NCBI RefSeq assembly: GCF_005885635.1
Contig: NZ_VATY01000001.1
Location: 1 to 64,000, forward strand
Direction: 5' to 3'
DNA length: 64,000 nt
From: Maribacter algarum (ex Zhang et al. 2020)
GTDB taxonomy: Bacteria > Bacteroidota > Bacteroidia > Flavobacteriales > Flavobacteriaceae
The position numbers and the translations under genes are program-made. The notes under the pieces were generated by a model. That model was given only the letters and a program-made list of their open reading frames with translations, was not told the DNA's origin and made no database searches. The stretch's first letter is position 1. Each line of letters opens with the position of its first letter. Positions 15,740-25,208 of the stretch are shown piece after piece.

Positions 15740-15814
15740 AGTTTAATAACTAGAGGGAAATTCGTGTTTTAAAATTTCCTAACTTCATAGCATTCATATA
15801 CTTATACAATAATC

Positions 15815-16279
15815 ATGGCGAAATTTAATCTGAATATCAACGGAAAAGAACGAGAACTAGATGTTGACCCTACAACACCTATGTTATGGGTTTTAAGAGA
15901 CCACATCAAATTAGTCGGTACTAAGTATGGATGTGGTATTGCCCAATGTGGGGCATGCACCGTACATTTAGATGGCAATGCAGTACGTTCTTGTCAACTA
16001 CCAATATCTTCAGTTGGTGACAAAGAAATTACAACCATTGAAGGCTTATCTGAAAAAGGAGACCACCCGGTTCAACAAGCATGGTTAGAAGTTGATGTTC
16101 CGCAATGCGGCTATTGTCAAGCAGGACAAATTATGACAGCTTCCGCTTTGTTAGAAAAAAATCCGAATCCTTCAGATGAAGAAATCGAGACGGCCATGAA
16201 TGGAAACATCTGTCGTTGTGGAACGTATACCCGTATCAAAAAAGCGGTTAAAATTGCTGCAAATTCAATCAACGCTTAA
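15815..16279 (+). CDS. 2Fe-2S subunit of a molybdenum hydroxylase (IorA type)
   Basis: The 154-residue protein has the two 2Fe-2S motifs of the small subunit of xanthine dehydrogenase-family enzymes: [16 protein letters not shown] near residue 46, and [10 protein letters not shown] with [12 protein letters not shown] in the C-terminal helical domain. It passes electrons from the molybdenum centre. There is no export signal of its own, so it probably travels with the Tat-exported large subunit. The length matches isoquinoline 1-oxidoreductase alpha subunits. Confidence 0.9.
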   Translation: MAKFNLNINGKERELDVDPTTPMLWVLRDHIKLVGTKYGCGIAQCGACTVHLDGNAVRSCQLPISSVGDKEITTIEGLSEKGDHPVQQAWLEVDVPQCGYCQAGQIMTASALLEKNPNPSDEEIETAMNGNICRCGTYTRIKKAVKIAANSINA

Positions 16280-16308
16280 GTACTGAGCATTCCTAAAAAC
16301 CTGATACT

Positions 16309-18561
16309 ATGACACTCATAAAAACAAAAATAGGTAGACGCTCATTCATTCGAACATCCACTTTAGCAAGTGGCGGATTAGTGCTAGGCTTTAATTGGCT
16401 AGCCTCTTGCAAAAACAAAACAGAAGAAGAAATTTTGGCCATGCCGAAGGAATGGTTTGAAATGAATTCATATTTAAAAATAGGAGATAATGGTGTGGTT
16501 ACGATTACCACACCGAATCCTGAATTTGGTCAAAACATTCGAACTTCAATGCCCATGATTGTCGCTGAGGAGTTGGGTGTTGATTGGAAAAATGTTATCG
16601 TGGAACAAGCGCCTTACCATGCTGAAAAATACGGTATGCAATTTACAGGTGGTAGTCGTGGTATTATGACCCGATGGGAACCGCTGCGAATGGCAGGTGC
16701 ATCTGCACGTCATGTTTTGATTGCAGCAGCTGCCCAAGCATGGCAAGTTCCTGCAAATGAAATTACTACTGAAGATGGAATGTTGTATCATAAAGCAACT
16801 GAAAAATCTGCTGGCTACGGAGAAATGGCTTCCGCTGCAGCTCAAATTACCATCCCTGAAGATATTACTTTAAAGGATGTCAAGGATTTTAAAATTATTG
16901 GTACCTCCCACAAAAATGTTGATGCTAAAAGTATAATTACCGGAGAACCGATGTTTGGAATGGATTACCAAAAAGAAGGTATGTTGATTGCTATGATTGT
17001 ACATCCACCAGCATTCGGAATGACATTAAAATCTATGGATGCTGAAGCTGCCAAAGCCATGTCTGGTATTAAAGATGTAGTCGCTATTAAAAGTTTTAAA
17101 GATGATTACGAGAAAGGTGGTTTTGATGTCAACGCATTCCCAGAAATAGTTGCGGTCGTAGGAAATTCTACTTGGGAGGTATTACAAGCCAAAAAGAAAT
17201 TAAACGTAGAATGGCAACCATTTGATTCGTACACAGAGACCATCAATGGTTTTAGGGGAAAGCAAACTAGAAACGTTCCTTCCGGACTCGAATCTTCCAA
17301 CAGTCACGAGGCGAAAATGGCAGAACTTGCTGCAAAGCCTGGAAAGATTGTCCGAACAGACGGTAACCCAAAAGCAGCGTTTAAAAATGCCGCAAAAATT
17401 ATAGAGCGTTCGTATTCAGCTCCTTTTCTAGCGCACAATTGTATGGAGCCTCTAAATGCTTTTGCACATGTAGAAGGAGATAAAGCGCAAATTGCAGCAC
17501 CTGTTCAGATTCCGAGTTTAATACTACCAACGCTGGCTTCAAGTTTGGGCATTTCTGCAGAAAACATTGCCATGGAAATGCCTCGCATGGGCGGTGGTTT
17601 TGGTCGGAAAGCGTATGCGCATTATGTGGTTGAAGCAGCTATGATTTCGCAAAAAGTAAAAGCCCCGGTAAAATTGGTATACACTCGTGAAGATGATATG
17701 ACTAATGGAATTTATCGTCCTAGTTATCATGCCACCTATCGTGCTGCTCTAGATGAAAATAATAATTTAACGGCCTTGCATGTAAAAGCTGGTGGTGTTC
17801 CTGAGAGTCCTTTATTCGCAAATCGTTTTCCAGCGGGAGCTATCGACAATTATATGGCGGAAGAGTGGGCTATTGATTCCAATATTACCATAGGAGCTTT
17901 TCGCGCGCCACGTTCTAATTTTATGGCAGGCGCCGAGCAATCCTTTTTAGATGAAATTGCTGAAGCTTCAGGCAAAGACCCGATTCAATTTCGTTTGGAT
18001 TTGCTAAATCGTGCGAAGGAAAATCCTGTGGGAGAAAGAAATGATTACGATGCAGAACGCTATGCAGGAGTTTTAGAATTGCTTCGTGAAAAATCAGATT
18101 GGAGTGCCACTCCAACGAATATAAACCGAGGAATATCAGCTTATTTTTGTCATAATTCTTATGCTGCACATGTTTTAGATATTCGAATGGATGACGGAAA
18201 ACCTGTAGTGGAAAAAGTTGTTTGTGCTATCGATTGCGGCATTGTCGTGAATCCGGATGCAGCAATAAATATGGCCGAAGGAGCAATTACAGATGGTATT
18301 GGAAATGCCTTTTTTGGAGAACTACCTTTTATAGATGGGATGCCGCAGAAAACGAATTTTCATGAATATCAGATGATTCGTATTAACGACGCTCCTAAAG
18401 AAATAGAAGTACATTTTGTGGAAAATGAAATCCCACCAACCGGTATGGGAGAACCACCATTTCCGCCAATTTTTGGTGCGGTTGCCAATGCATTGTACAA
18501 AGCAACAGGGCAACGGCATTACCAACAGCCTTTTGTAACTGAAAAACAAATAGTTGGATAA
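16309..18561 (+). CDS. Molybdopterin large subunit, IorB type (copy 1)
   Basis: The 750-residue protein begins with a twin-arginine signal (GRRSFIRTSTLASGG) that ends in a lipobox-like LASC, so it is probably exported folded and perhaps lipid-anchored. It carries the aldehyde oxidase/xanthine dehydrogenase large-subunit fold, with FGRKAYAHYVVEAAM and FRAPRSNFMAGAEQSF as cofactor-contact regions. PTGMGEPPFPP near the C terminus contains the catalytic Glu. No FAD subunit is present, as in IorAB-type enzymes. The substrate is unknown: an aldehyde or N-heterocycle. Confidence 0.88.
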   Translation: MTLIKTKIGRRSFIRTSTLASGGLVLGFNWLASCKNKTEEEILAMPKEWFEMNSYLKIGDNGVVTITTPNPEFGQNIRTSMPMIVAEELGVDWKNVIVEQAPYHAEKYGMQFTGGSRGIMTRWEPLRMAGASARHVLIAAAAQAWQVPANEITTEDGMLYHKATEKSAGYGEMASAAAQITIPEDITLKDVKDFKIIGTSHKNVDAKSIITGEPMFGMDYQKEGMLIAMIVHPPAFGMTLKSMDAEAAKAMSGIKDVVAIKSFKDDYEKGGFDVNAFPEIVAVVGNSTWEVLQAKKKLNVEWQPFDSYTETINGFRGKQTRNVPSGLESSNSHEAKMAELAAKPGKIVRTDGNPKAAFKNAAKIIERSYSAPFLAHNCMEPLNAFAHVEGDKAQIAAPVQIPSLILPTLASSLGISAENIAMEMPRMGGGFGRKAYAHYVVEAAMISQKVKAPVKLVYTREDDMTNGIYRPSYHATYRAALDENNNLTALHVKAGGVPESPLFANRFPAGAIDNYMAEEWAIDSNITIGAFRAPRSNFMAGAEQSFLDEIAEASGKDPIQFRLDLLNRAKENPVGERNDYDAERYAGVLELLREKSDWSATPTNINRGISAYFCHNSYAAHVLDIRMDDGKPVVEKVVCAIDCGIVVNPDAAINMAEGAITDGIGNAFFGELPFIDGMPQKTNFHEYQMIRINDAPKEIEVHFVENEIPPTGMGEPPFPPIFGAVANALYKATGQRHYQQPFVTEKQIVG

Positions 18562-18581
18562 TTGATAAAACAAATTCGAGC

Positions 18582-20825
18582 ATGACTCTTGTAAAAACAG
18601 CTATAGGCAGACGTTCTTTTATAAAAAGTTCAGCATTAGCTGGGGGCGGATTGATACTCGGGTTTAATTGGCTGGCATCATGTAAAATGACGCCAGAAGA
18701 AGTTAGAAATTTACCCAAGGAATGGTTTGAAATCAACGGATATTTAAAGATTTCAGATAATGGTCAAGTAACTATCATGTCTCCAAATCCGGAAGGTGGT
18801 CAAAATGTAAAGACCGCTATGCCGATGATTGTTGCTGAAGAATTAGACATTGATTGGAATGAGGTCATTGTAGAGCAAGCCCCTTTAAATACCGATTTAT
18901 ACAGTCGTCAATTTATCGGCGGTAGTCAAGCCATCCGAACCAGTTGGGAAGGCCTTCGTATGGCAGGTGCTTCAGCACGACACATGCTCATAGCTGCAGC
19001 TGCTGAAGCTTGGCAAGTACCCCTAAAAGAAATTAGTACCGAATCAGGAAAAATAAAACATACAGCAAGTGATAAATCGATTTCTTACGGCGCGATAGCA
19101 TCCGCTGCGGCAAAAGTTTCTGTTCCAGATGAAGTGGCATTAAAAGCAACTTCGGATTTTAAAATCATTGGTACTTCCAAGAAAAACGTAGACGGACTCA
19201 AAATCGTAACCGGAAAACCTTTGTTTGGTATTGACACGCAAAGTGAAGGTATGCTAACTGCGATGATTTTACACCCGCCTGCGTTTGGTATGAAACTCAA
19301 ATCATTTGATGATTCAGTAGTCAAGACCATGCCGGGAATTCAAGCTGTTTTTTCAACAAAAGTGCTTGATGACACTTATACAAGGCAACACTTTGATACC
19401 TGTACTTTTCTCGAGGTTGTAACTATCGTAGGAGATTCTACTTGGGAAGTTATGAATGCAAAAAAAGCCATCGCTGTTGAATGGGAACCTTTTGAAACCT
19501 ATACCGAAGAAAGGCAACCCTACCGCGGACCTCAACAAACACTAACCATTCCGTCAGGATTAGAAAGTAGCGCAGACCATAGTACAAAGATGGCCGAAAT
19601 GGCTACCAAAAAAGCTAGAGTAGTTCGTAAAGATGGAAACCCAGAAAAAGCGTTTCGTAGTGCTTCTAAAATAATTGAACGCACTTATACCGCTCCTTTT
19701 TTAGCCCATAATTGTATGGAGCCGATGAACTTTTTCGCAGATGTAAAAAGTGATAGTGCCCAACTATCTGGCCCGCTTCAAAAAGCTGAATTAACAGAAC
19801 AAGCCATCGCAACCAGATTAGGTATTCCGGTAGAAAAAATAGATATCGAATTAACCCGACTTGGTGGTGGTTATGGCAGACGCTCCTATGCCCATTGGGC
19901 TCTGGAGGCCGCCATTATTTCCCAAAAAATGAAAGCCCCAGTAAAGCTGGTTTACACTCGTGAAGATGATATGACAGGAGGTATTTATCGACCAGCATAT
20001 CAGGTTACCTATAAAGCTGCTTTAGATTCGAACAATAATTTGACAGGACTGCATATCAATGCAGGTGGAATTCCTGAAAGCCCTTTGTATGCAAACCGTT
20101 TTCCTGCCGGAGCAATTGACAATTACCAAGCAGATAGTTGGACGATACCTACGAATATTACCATAGGTTCCTTTCGAGCACCACGCTCCAATTTTATGGC
20201 AAGTGCTGAACAGTCTTTTCTAGACGAAATTGCGGAAGCCGCTGGAAAAGACCCCATCGATTTTAGACTGGAGCTTTTAGACCGCGCGGCAAAAAACCCG
20301 GTAGGAGAAAAGAATGATTATGATGCCGAACGTTATGCTGGCGTCTTAAAATTGGTCAAAGAAAAGTCAAATTGGAATAATAGGGATTCGAATAGCAAAC
20401 AAGGGGTAGCAGCCTATTTTTGTCATAATTCATATGCCGCTCAAGTGGTGGATATGACTTGGGAAAATGACCAACCAAAAATTCAGAAAGTGACCTGTGC
20501 TATTGATTGTGGTATTGTTATCAATCCGGATGCTGCAAGCAACCTGTGTGAAGGTGGAATTGTTGATGGTATAGGAAATGCTTTATATGGAGAATTGACT
20601 TTTAAAGATGGGATTCCTCAGAAAAGCAATTTTGACGATTACCGTATGATTCGGATGCGTGAATCGCCAAAAGAAATTGAAGTACACTTCGTAAAAAATG
20701 ATATTGACCCTACTGGGTTGGGAGAGCCGACTTTCCCGCCTGTTTTTGCCGCTTTAGCAAATGCAATGTATAAGGCAACAGGTAAGCGTTTTTATAATCA
20801 ACCATTTGTTGGCGGAATGACTTAG
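18582..20825 (+). CDS. Molybdopterin large subunit, IorB type (copy 2)
   Basis: The 747-residue protein is similar to copy 1 along its whole length and starts with the same Tat and lipobox arrangement (GRRSFIKSSALAGGG, LASC). The catalytic Glu is in PTGLGEPTFPP. It begins 20 bases after copy 1, and both follow a single Fe-S subunit gene. This points to tandem duplication, with either two alternative large subunits or a heteromeric enzyme. Differences concentrate around residues 250-420, a region that shapes substrate access in this family (inference). Confidence 0.88.
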   Translation: MTLVKTAIGRRSFIKSSALAGGGLILGFNWLASCKMTPEEVRNLPKEWFEINGYLKISDNGQVTIMSPNPEGGQNVKTAMPMIVAEELDIDWNEVIVEQAPLNTDLYSRQFIGGSQAIRTSWEGLRMAGASARHMLIAAAAEAWQVPLKEISTESGKIKHTASDKSISYGAIASAAAKVSVPDEVALKATSDFKIIGTSKKNVDGLKIVTGKPLFGIDTQSEGMLTAMILHPPAFGMKLKSFDDSVVKTMPGIQAVFSTKVLDDTYTRQHFDTCTFLEVVTIVGDSTWEVMNAKKAIAVEWEPFETYTEERQPYRGPQQTLTIPSGLESSADHSTKMAEMATKKARVVRKDGNPEKAFRSASKIIERTYTAPFLAHNCMEPMNFFADVKSDSAQLSGPLQKAELTEQAIATRLGIPVEKIDIELTRLGGGYGRRSYAHWALEAAIISQKMKAPVKLVYTREDDMTGGIYRPAYQVTYKAALDSNNNLTGLHINAGGIPESPLYANRFPAGAIDNYQADSWTIPTNITIGSFRAPRSNFMASAEQSFLDEIAEAAGKDPIDFRLELLDRAAKNPVGEKNDYDAERYAGVLKLVKEKSNWNNRDSNSKQGVAAYFCHNSYAAQVVDMTWENDQPKIQKVTCAIDCGIVINPDAASNLCEGGIVDGIGNALYGELTFKDGIPQKSNFDDYRMIRMRESPKEIEVHFVKNDIDPTGLGEPTFPPVFAALANAMYKATGKRFYNQPFVGGMT

Positions 20826-20956
20826 TTTAAATAGCTGATTTATTTTTAAAAATAGGGTCTTGAAAAAAGAACGTTTTTTGGGACTAAAACAATTTTCTAG
20901 ATTGGTTCTTTCAACTAATCGTTATATATGATGACTTTGCTATAGATAGAATTAAA

Positions 20957-20982
20957 ACTGCCCCAAGACCAATTGGGGCAGT
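20957..20982. terminator. Bidirectional terminator between convergent units
   Basis: ACTGCCCCAA and TTGGGGCAGT form a perfect 10-base stem around a 6-base loop. It lies between the plus-strand hydroxylase genes and the minus-strand lipoprotein genes. Confidence 0.8.
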
Positions 20983-21093
20983 TCATAAAAAACCTTTCTT
21001 TTTCATATAGGGAACTTCAATAGGAAAGGCTGCAAACACCAAAACACAGAAAACTGGCCATTTTCTTGAGTCTTGCTTAGCTACTAGGTAGGT

Positions 21094-21993
21094 CTAGTTC
21101 TTTTCAAAGGTCAGGAGATCGATTCCTCCATCACCTCCACTTACATGTTTGAGTTCAATTTTCGATGCCGAATGCGAAATGATATCCCAATCTTCCGAAA
21201 GTTCTGCAAAGTCCGCTGGGGAAGCGAAGAAAATATTGAAATCAATATCACCAAAGGAAGAACCTCCCGAAAAATTTCCAATCGTACAATCGTTTTTAAA
21301 ACGTAAACGGTCATCACCACCAATTCGTAAATCTACCTTTGACTCGCCATTTTCCAATTCAATCTCATGAAGCGTCCAAGTGGCTTCCAAATCACCTATG
21401 TCGGTGATCGTTATCTCAACTTGAATATTATTCCCGCTCCCGGATGCTTCCCAAGTACCCGAATATTCATTATTGTTCCAGGATACGTTCATGGTGCCAT
21501 CAGCCGAGAAGTCAAAAGTGTAACCGTTCAGATTATCTTCCAAGTCATTATCGTTCAGCTCAAGCTTGTCCACATACCAGCCCGAACAGGCAGTCAATAC
21601 ATCGGTCAATTGGGATACGCTGCAATTGTTGCAGTCGTCGTCAGAGTTGTCATCGTTCAAACTACTGCTGGAGCTATCATCGTTTGAATCGTCATTGGAG
21701 TCATCATCAATGGTAATCGACCATGTCCCAGTTGCATTATTAGTTGCATTATCGGCCACCAAGCTTCCGTCTGCATTGAAGGAGAAACCATAACCTGTGA
21801 AATCACCGGTTTCATTTTTTCCTGAATCGATGAAATTGGTAATGACCCAAGACCCTGTAGAAACATTGTTGGTAATCGTCTCGATATCCGCCTGTAGATT
21901 TGCAAAATTGTTGCCGTCATCCGCATCTATGGTACATGCGCTAAAGAATAACGTCACCATACCTAATCCATAAATTAAAATGTTCTTTTTCAT
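21094..21993 (-). CDS. Modular acidic lipoprotein of 299 residues
   Basis: The lipobox is FFSAC near residue 20. The protein has two recognisable modules: module A (TGSWVITNF, GYGFSFNADGS, GTWSI) is interrupted after about residue 107 by an Asp/Ser-rich linker and module B (CNNCSVSQL, GWYVDKLEL, TWTLHEIEL, DDRLRFKNDC). Module A then resumes (LSEDWDIISHSASKIEL, SGGDGGIDLLTF). The neighbouring lipoprotein carries B followed by an uninterrupted A. Lipocalin-like beta folds are likely. Surface exposure is inferred from the acidic sequence after the lipid-anchored Cys. Confidence 0.7.
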   Translation of the reverse strand: MKKNILIYGLGMVTLFFSACTIDADDGNNFANLQADIETITNNVSTGSWVITNFIDSGKNETGDFTGYGFSFNADGSLVADNATNNATGTWSITIDDDSNDDSNDDSSSSSLNDDNSDDDCNNCSVSQLTDVLTACSGWYVDKLELNDNDLEDNLNGYTFDFSADGTMNVSWNNNEYSGTWEASGSGNNIQVEITITDIGDLEATWTLHEIELENGESKVDLRIGGDDRLRFKNDCTIGNFSGGSSFGDIDFNIFFASPADFAELSEDWDIISHSASKIELKHVSGGDGGIDLLTFEKN

Positions 21994-22018
21994 AGCAATT
22001 GTTTTAAAGGTTATTGTA

Positions 22019-23443
22019 TTATTGTTTATTAAGAATCAATGTATCCGTTCCCCCATTACCACCACTGACATCTCGTAATTCTACTCGGGTATCCGTAGCG
22101 GAAATAACGTCCCAGGTATCGTCGAACTCATCCAAAGGTGCCGTGTTTCCGAAATTTAAGACGAGTTCACTATCCGAATTTTGTGCTGCCCATGTTCCAT
22201 TGGTAACAGTACCATTATCAGCGACCGCAGTACCATCACTGTTAAAGTTGAAGGTGTAACCGTTATAATTACTTGTTTGGTCATCTGCGTCCTCTTTGTA
22301 AGAACCGACCACCCAAAGACCATCAGTCAAAATAGTTGCAAGTGTTCCGTTATTTCCATTTTCGTTGTCCCCATTATCGGTACAATTACTCTCGAACCGT
22401 AAACGGTCGTCCCCGATTCGAAGGTCTACTTTGTTCTCCCCCCCATTTTGCTCTATCTCATGTAGGTTCCAATTGGCATTGAAGTCGCTCAGGTTCGGGA
22501 TGTTGATGGTAAAGGCAATATTATTGCCAGTTCCGGCACTTTCCCACGTACCAGAAAAGGAATTTGTATTGGTCTCAGCTGATAATGTTCCGTCTGTTAA
22601 AAAGTTGAAACTATATGCTGTGTAGTTATCTTCTAGGTCTTGGTCGTTGCGTTCCAGTTTATCGACCATCCAATTGGAGCATCCCGTCAATAGATCTCCA
22701 AGCTGGTTCGTGGTGCAGTTATCGCAGTCGTCATCGTTAAAGTCGTAATCATCGTCTTCGTCGCAATTGTCTTTGGCTTCATCAATTACCTGTTCCAAGG
22801 CAATAAGATTTCCGATACTGGTCTCGGTACCATCGGCAAGGACAACATTTATCGGAAAGGCAATGTTCACGACATCATCACTCTCTAAGTCATCAATAAA
22901 ATTATAGAGTTGAGCATCGCTGATAATGGATAGATTGTCAAATGCCTCTGTGGTCTGATTGAAAATAGATGCCGTTATCGGATATTGAATATCCAAACAT
23001 TCTATGTCATCATCAGGCACGTTCTCTCCGTTACAACCTGATGAAAAAGAATCGAATTCCGTGTGGTCCGCAATCCCGACTTCGCTAAAGTCGCTCAAAA
23101 CAATCGTAATGGGAAATTGGATTTCTAGCACATCCGTATCATCGTCAGAGGTATCAAAAATCGCCTCAATGTTGGCATAGTCATCTTCGGTATCCACCAA
23201 AACGTCTATTCCGTTTGCCGTGACAACAACGGGTAATTTTACGGTAAAACAATTTGATCTATCGATTATGTTATCGATTGAGCCATCGTTCAGAGCAGTT
23301 CTTTCCAGCAGATCGGCGACCATAGAATTTGCCAGGTTCGGCTCATCAATGGGAGGAAAATATTCGAATTCCTCTTGTCTACAGCTCAGGTTTAGCAAGA
23401 CAATCGATAATAAGAAAGCTAGTATTTTAATGGACTTTTGCAT
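22019..23443 (-). CDS. Modular lipoprotein of 474 residues, paralog of its neighbour
   Basis: The lipobox is LLNLSC near residue 21. Residues about 40-240 contain three similar segments built around a hydrophobic strand (VKLPVVVTANG, IQFPITIVLSD, IAFPINVVLADG). Next comes module B (CDNCTTNQL, GCSNWMVDKLE, NWNLHEIEQ, DDRLRFESNC) and then an uninterrupted module A (ILTDGLWVVGSY, FNFNSDGTAVADNG, FDDTWDVISATDTRVEL). It lies 25 bases upstream of its smaller paralog in one operon. The pair diverges from a FecI/FecR/TonB-receptor set, which suggests a shared surface function. Confidence 0.72.
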   Translation of the reverse strand: MQKSIKILAFLLSIVLLNLSCRQEEFEYFPPIDEPNLANSMVADLLERTALNDGSIDNIIDRSNCFTVKLPVVVTANGIDVLVDTEDDYANIEAIFDTSDDDTDVLEIQFPITIVLSDFSEVGIADHTEFDSFSSGCNGENVPDDDIECLDIQYPITASIFNQTTEAFDNLSIISDAQLYNFIDDLESDDVVNIAFPINVVLADGTETSIGNLIALEQVIDEAKDNCDEDDDYDFNDDDCDNCTTNQLGDLLTGCSNWMVDKLERNDQDLEDNYTAYSFNFLTDGTLSAETNTNSFSGTWESAGTGNNIAFTINIPNLSDFNANWNLHEIEQNGGENKVDLRIGDDRLRFESNCTDNGDNENGNNGTLATILTDGLWVVGSYKEDADDQTSNYNGYTFNFNSDGTAVADNGTVTNGTWAAQNSDSELVLNFGNTAPLDEFDDTWDVISATDTRVELRDVSGGNGGTDTLILNKQ

Positions 23444-23558
23444 GATAAAAAACTATTTCGGTTAACGGGTTCTGCTACTAAAACAACCTACTCCTGAAAA
23501 CTCCTGAATAATTTTAAAATATTTTATTTCTACATTTAGCCACACAAAATTCAAAGGC

Positions 23559-24083
23559 TTGTCAAAGGAACTACATGAAGATATTTGTCAAAAACACGTC
23601 TTTTCAGGCGTTTATAACAAATACGCCAAAAGTCTACATGACTATCTCTATTATAAATATGGGGAGCGATTGAACCCGAACGATAAGGCACAGGAAGCAT
23701 TTATCAAACTTTGGGAAAATTGCAAAAAGGTCACTTTAGGTAAAGCCAAATCTTATCTGTACACGGTAGCCAATAATATGATGCTGAACGAGGTCAAGCA
23801 CCAAAAAGTGGTCTTACGGTATCAAAAATTACAACCAGTTGAACATACTAACGAAACTCCCGAATTCCTAATGGAAAAGGAGGAGTATTTTCAGAAATAC
23901 CAAAAAGCCTTGGAAAAACTTTCCGAGGAGCAGCGCGTGGCTTTTATGCTAAATAAAGCAGAAGGCAAAAAACATGAGGAAATTGCGGAAATGTTGGGAG
24001 TCACCCGTAAGGTGGTCGAGTACCGTATTTATACGGCTTTTGGCATCCTAAAAAAAGAATTGGAAAATTTTAAATTAAAATAA
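23559..24083 (+). CDS. ECF sigma factor (FecI-like)
   Basis: The 174-residue protein has sigma region 2 (DYLYYKYGERLNPNDKAQEAF, then IKLWEN and AKSYLYTVANN) and region 4 (LSEEQRVAFMLNKAEGKKHE, then EIAEMLGVTRKVVEYR). The start is a TTG at 23559. It is followed 47 bases later by a FecR-type anti-sigma gene. The expected role is to turn on the TonB receptor and perhaps the divergent lipoprotein operon when the anti-sigma factor is released. Confidence 0.85.
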   Translation: MSKELHEDICQKHVFSGVYNKYAKSLHDYLYYKYGERLNPNDKAQEAFIKLWENCKKVTLGKAKSYLYTVANNMMLNEVKHQKVVLRYQKLQPVEHTNETPEFLMEKEEYFQKYQKALEKLSEEQRVAFMLNKAEGKKHEEIAEMLGVTRKVVEYRIYTAFGILKKELENFKLK

Positions 24084-24130
24084 TCAGGAAAAAACAGACC
24101 TTGGTTGTTATATAATCAGAAGCCGAATCG

Positions 24131-25042
24131 ATGGATAAGGAATATTTGATACAAAAATGGTTGACAGATGAGCTTTCAGAGCAAGAAATGAAGGCTATCA
24201 AAGAACTTGACGATTACCCTGAACTTACCGGTATCATTGAGAATGCCAAGTATTTCAAAGCCTCCGGATTCTCAACTGTGGACGATTTTGAGACCTTTAG
24301 TGCGCGACTTGAAAAAGATACCGTGCCCGTGAGAAAACTAACTTGGCTTAAGCCATTCCTGCGAATCGCAAGTGTCTTTGTCGTCGGTCTGGCACTTTCC
24401 TATTTCTTTCTTTTTAATGGGGATGTAGAGATTAATACCCTTGCAGGCGAAAAGACTACCATAGAACTTCCGGATGCCTCTACCGTTGTGATAAATGCCC
24501 TTTCCGAACTAAGTTATTCTAAAAGTAAGTGGAGCGATAAGCGTGAAGTTGCGCTACAGGGAGAGGCCTATTTTAAGGTTGCCAAAGGTGCTAAATTCGA
24601 TGTAATTACTTCCGTAGGAACGGTTAGTGTAGTGGGAACCCAATTTAATGTCAAGCAGCGGGGGAGCTATTTTGAGGTTGAATGTTTTGAGGGCATTGTG
24701 AAGGTTACCTCCCCGAACGCCACGGAACAACTTATCGCAGGAAATCGCTTTCGTTTTTCAAACGGTACCGTTTCCCTTGGAAAAACCACCTATCAAAATC
24801 CCCAATGGACCAAGAACGTCAGTAGCTTCGAACGCGTGCCTTTTTCGGAGGTCGTTGCCGAATTGGAGCGCCAATACGATATAACGGTCCAAATAGAAAA
24901 CATAAGTGAAGAGCTGCTTTTCACGGGAGGTTTTGTACACGATAACTTGAATAATGCTTTGAAATCGGTCAGTGAACCTTTGAATTTGGGGTATCGAATA
25001 GCGTCTGGAAAACGGGTCATTATGTATACCATCAAAAAATGA
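24131..25042 (+). CDS. FecR-type anti-sigma factor
   Basis: The 303-residue protein has a cytoplasmic N-terminal part (about 1-72), one membrane helix (FLRIASVFVVGLALSYFFLF, about 75-96), a periplasmic FecR domain starting ITSVGTVSVVGTQFNVK, and a C-terminal DUF4974-type domain (PFSEVVAELERQYDITVQIE). This is the standard Bacteroidetes layout for passing a signal from the STN domain of a TonB receptor to an ECF sigma factor. Both partners are adjacent. Confidence 0.88.
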   Translation: MDKEYLIQKWLTDELSEQEMKAIKELDDYPELTGIIENAKYFKASGFSTVDDFETFSARLEKDTVPVRKLTWLKPFLRIASVFVVGLALSYFFLFNGDVEINTLAGEKTTIELPDASTVVINALSELSYSKSKWSDKREVALQGEAYFKVAKGAKFDVITSVGTVSVVGTQFNVKQRGSYFEVECFEGIVKVTSPNATEQLIAGNRFRFSNGTVSLGKTTYQNPQWTKNVSSFERVPFSEVVAELERQYDITVQIENISEELLFTGGFVHDNLNNALKSVSEPLNLGYRIASGKRVIMYTIKK

Positions 25043-25208
25043 GGAAGCTTGATTTAGTCTTTTCCAAAGTTGAAATTTTCTTCTGGTACATCTTATTATG
25101 TTATTCGCCATGATTTTTTGCCCTAAAAAAATACGCTTAACTTGACCTAGAAAGAGCAAAAACACGTTTAAACCATTAAAGTACTAGGCCAAATCAGGCG
25201 TTCTATAA

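Noticed and set aside
21094-23443. Frameshifted single lipoprotein gene split in two
   Set aside because: Both genes have their own lipoprotein signal, start and complete modules, and a 25-base gap separates them.
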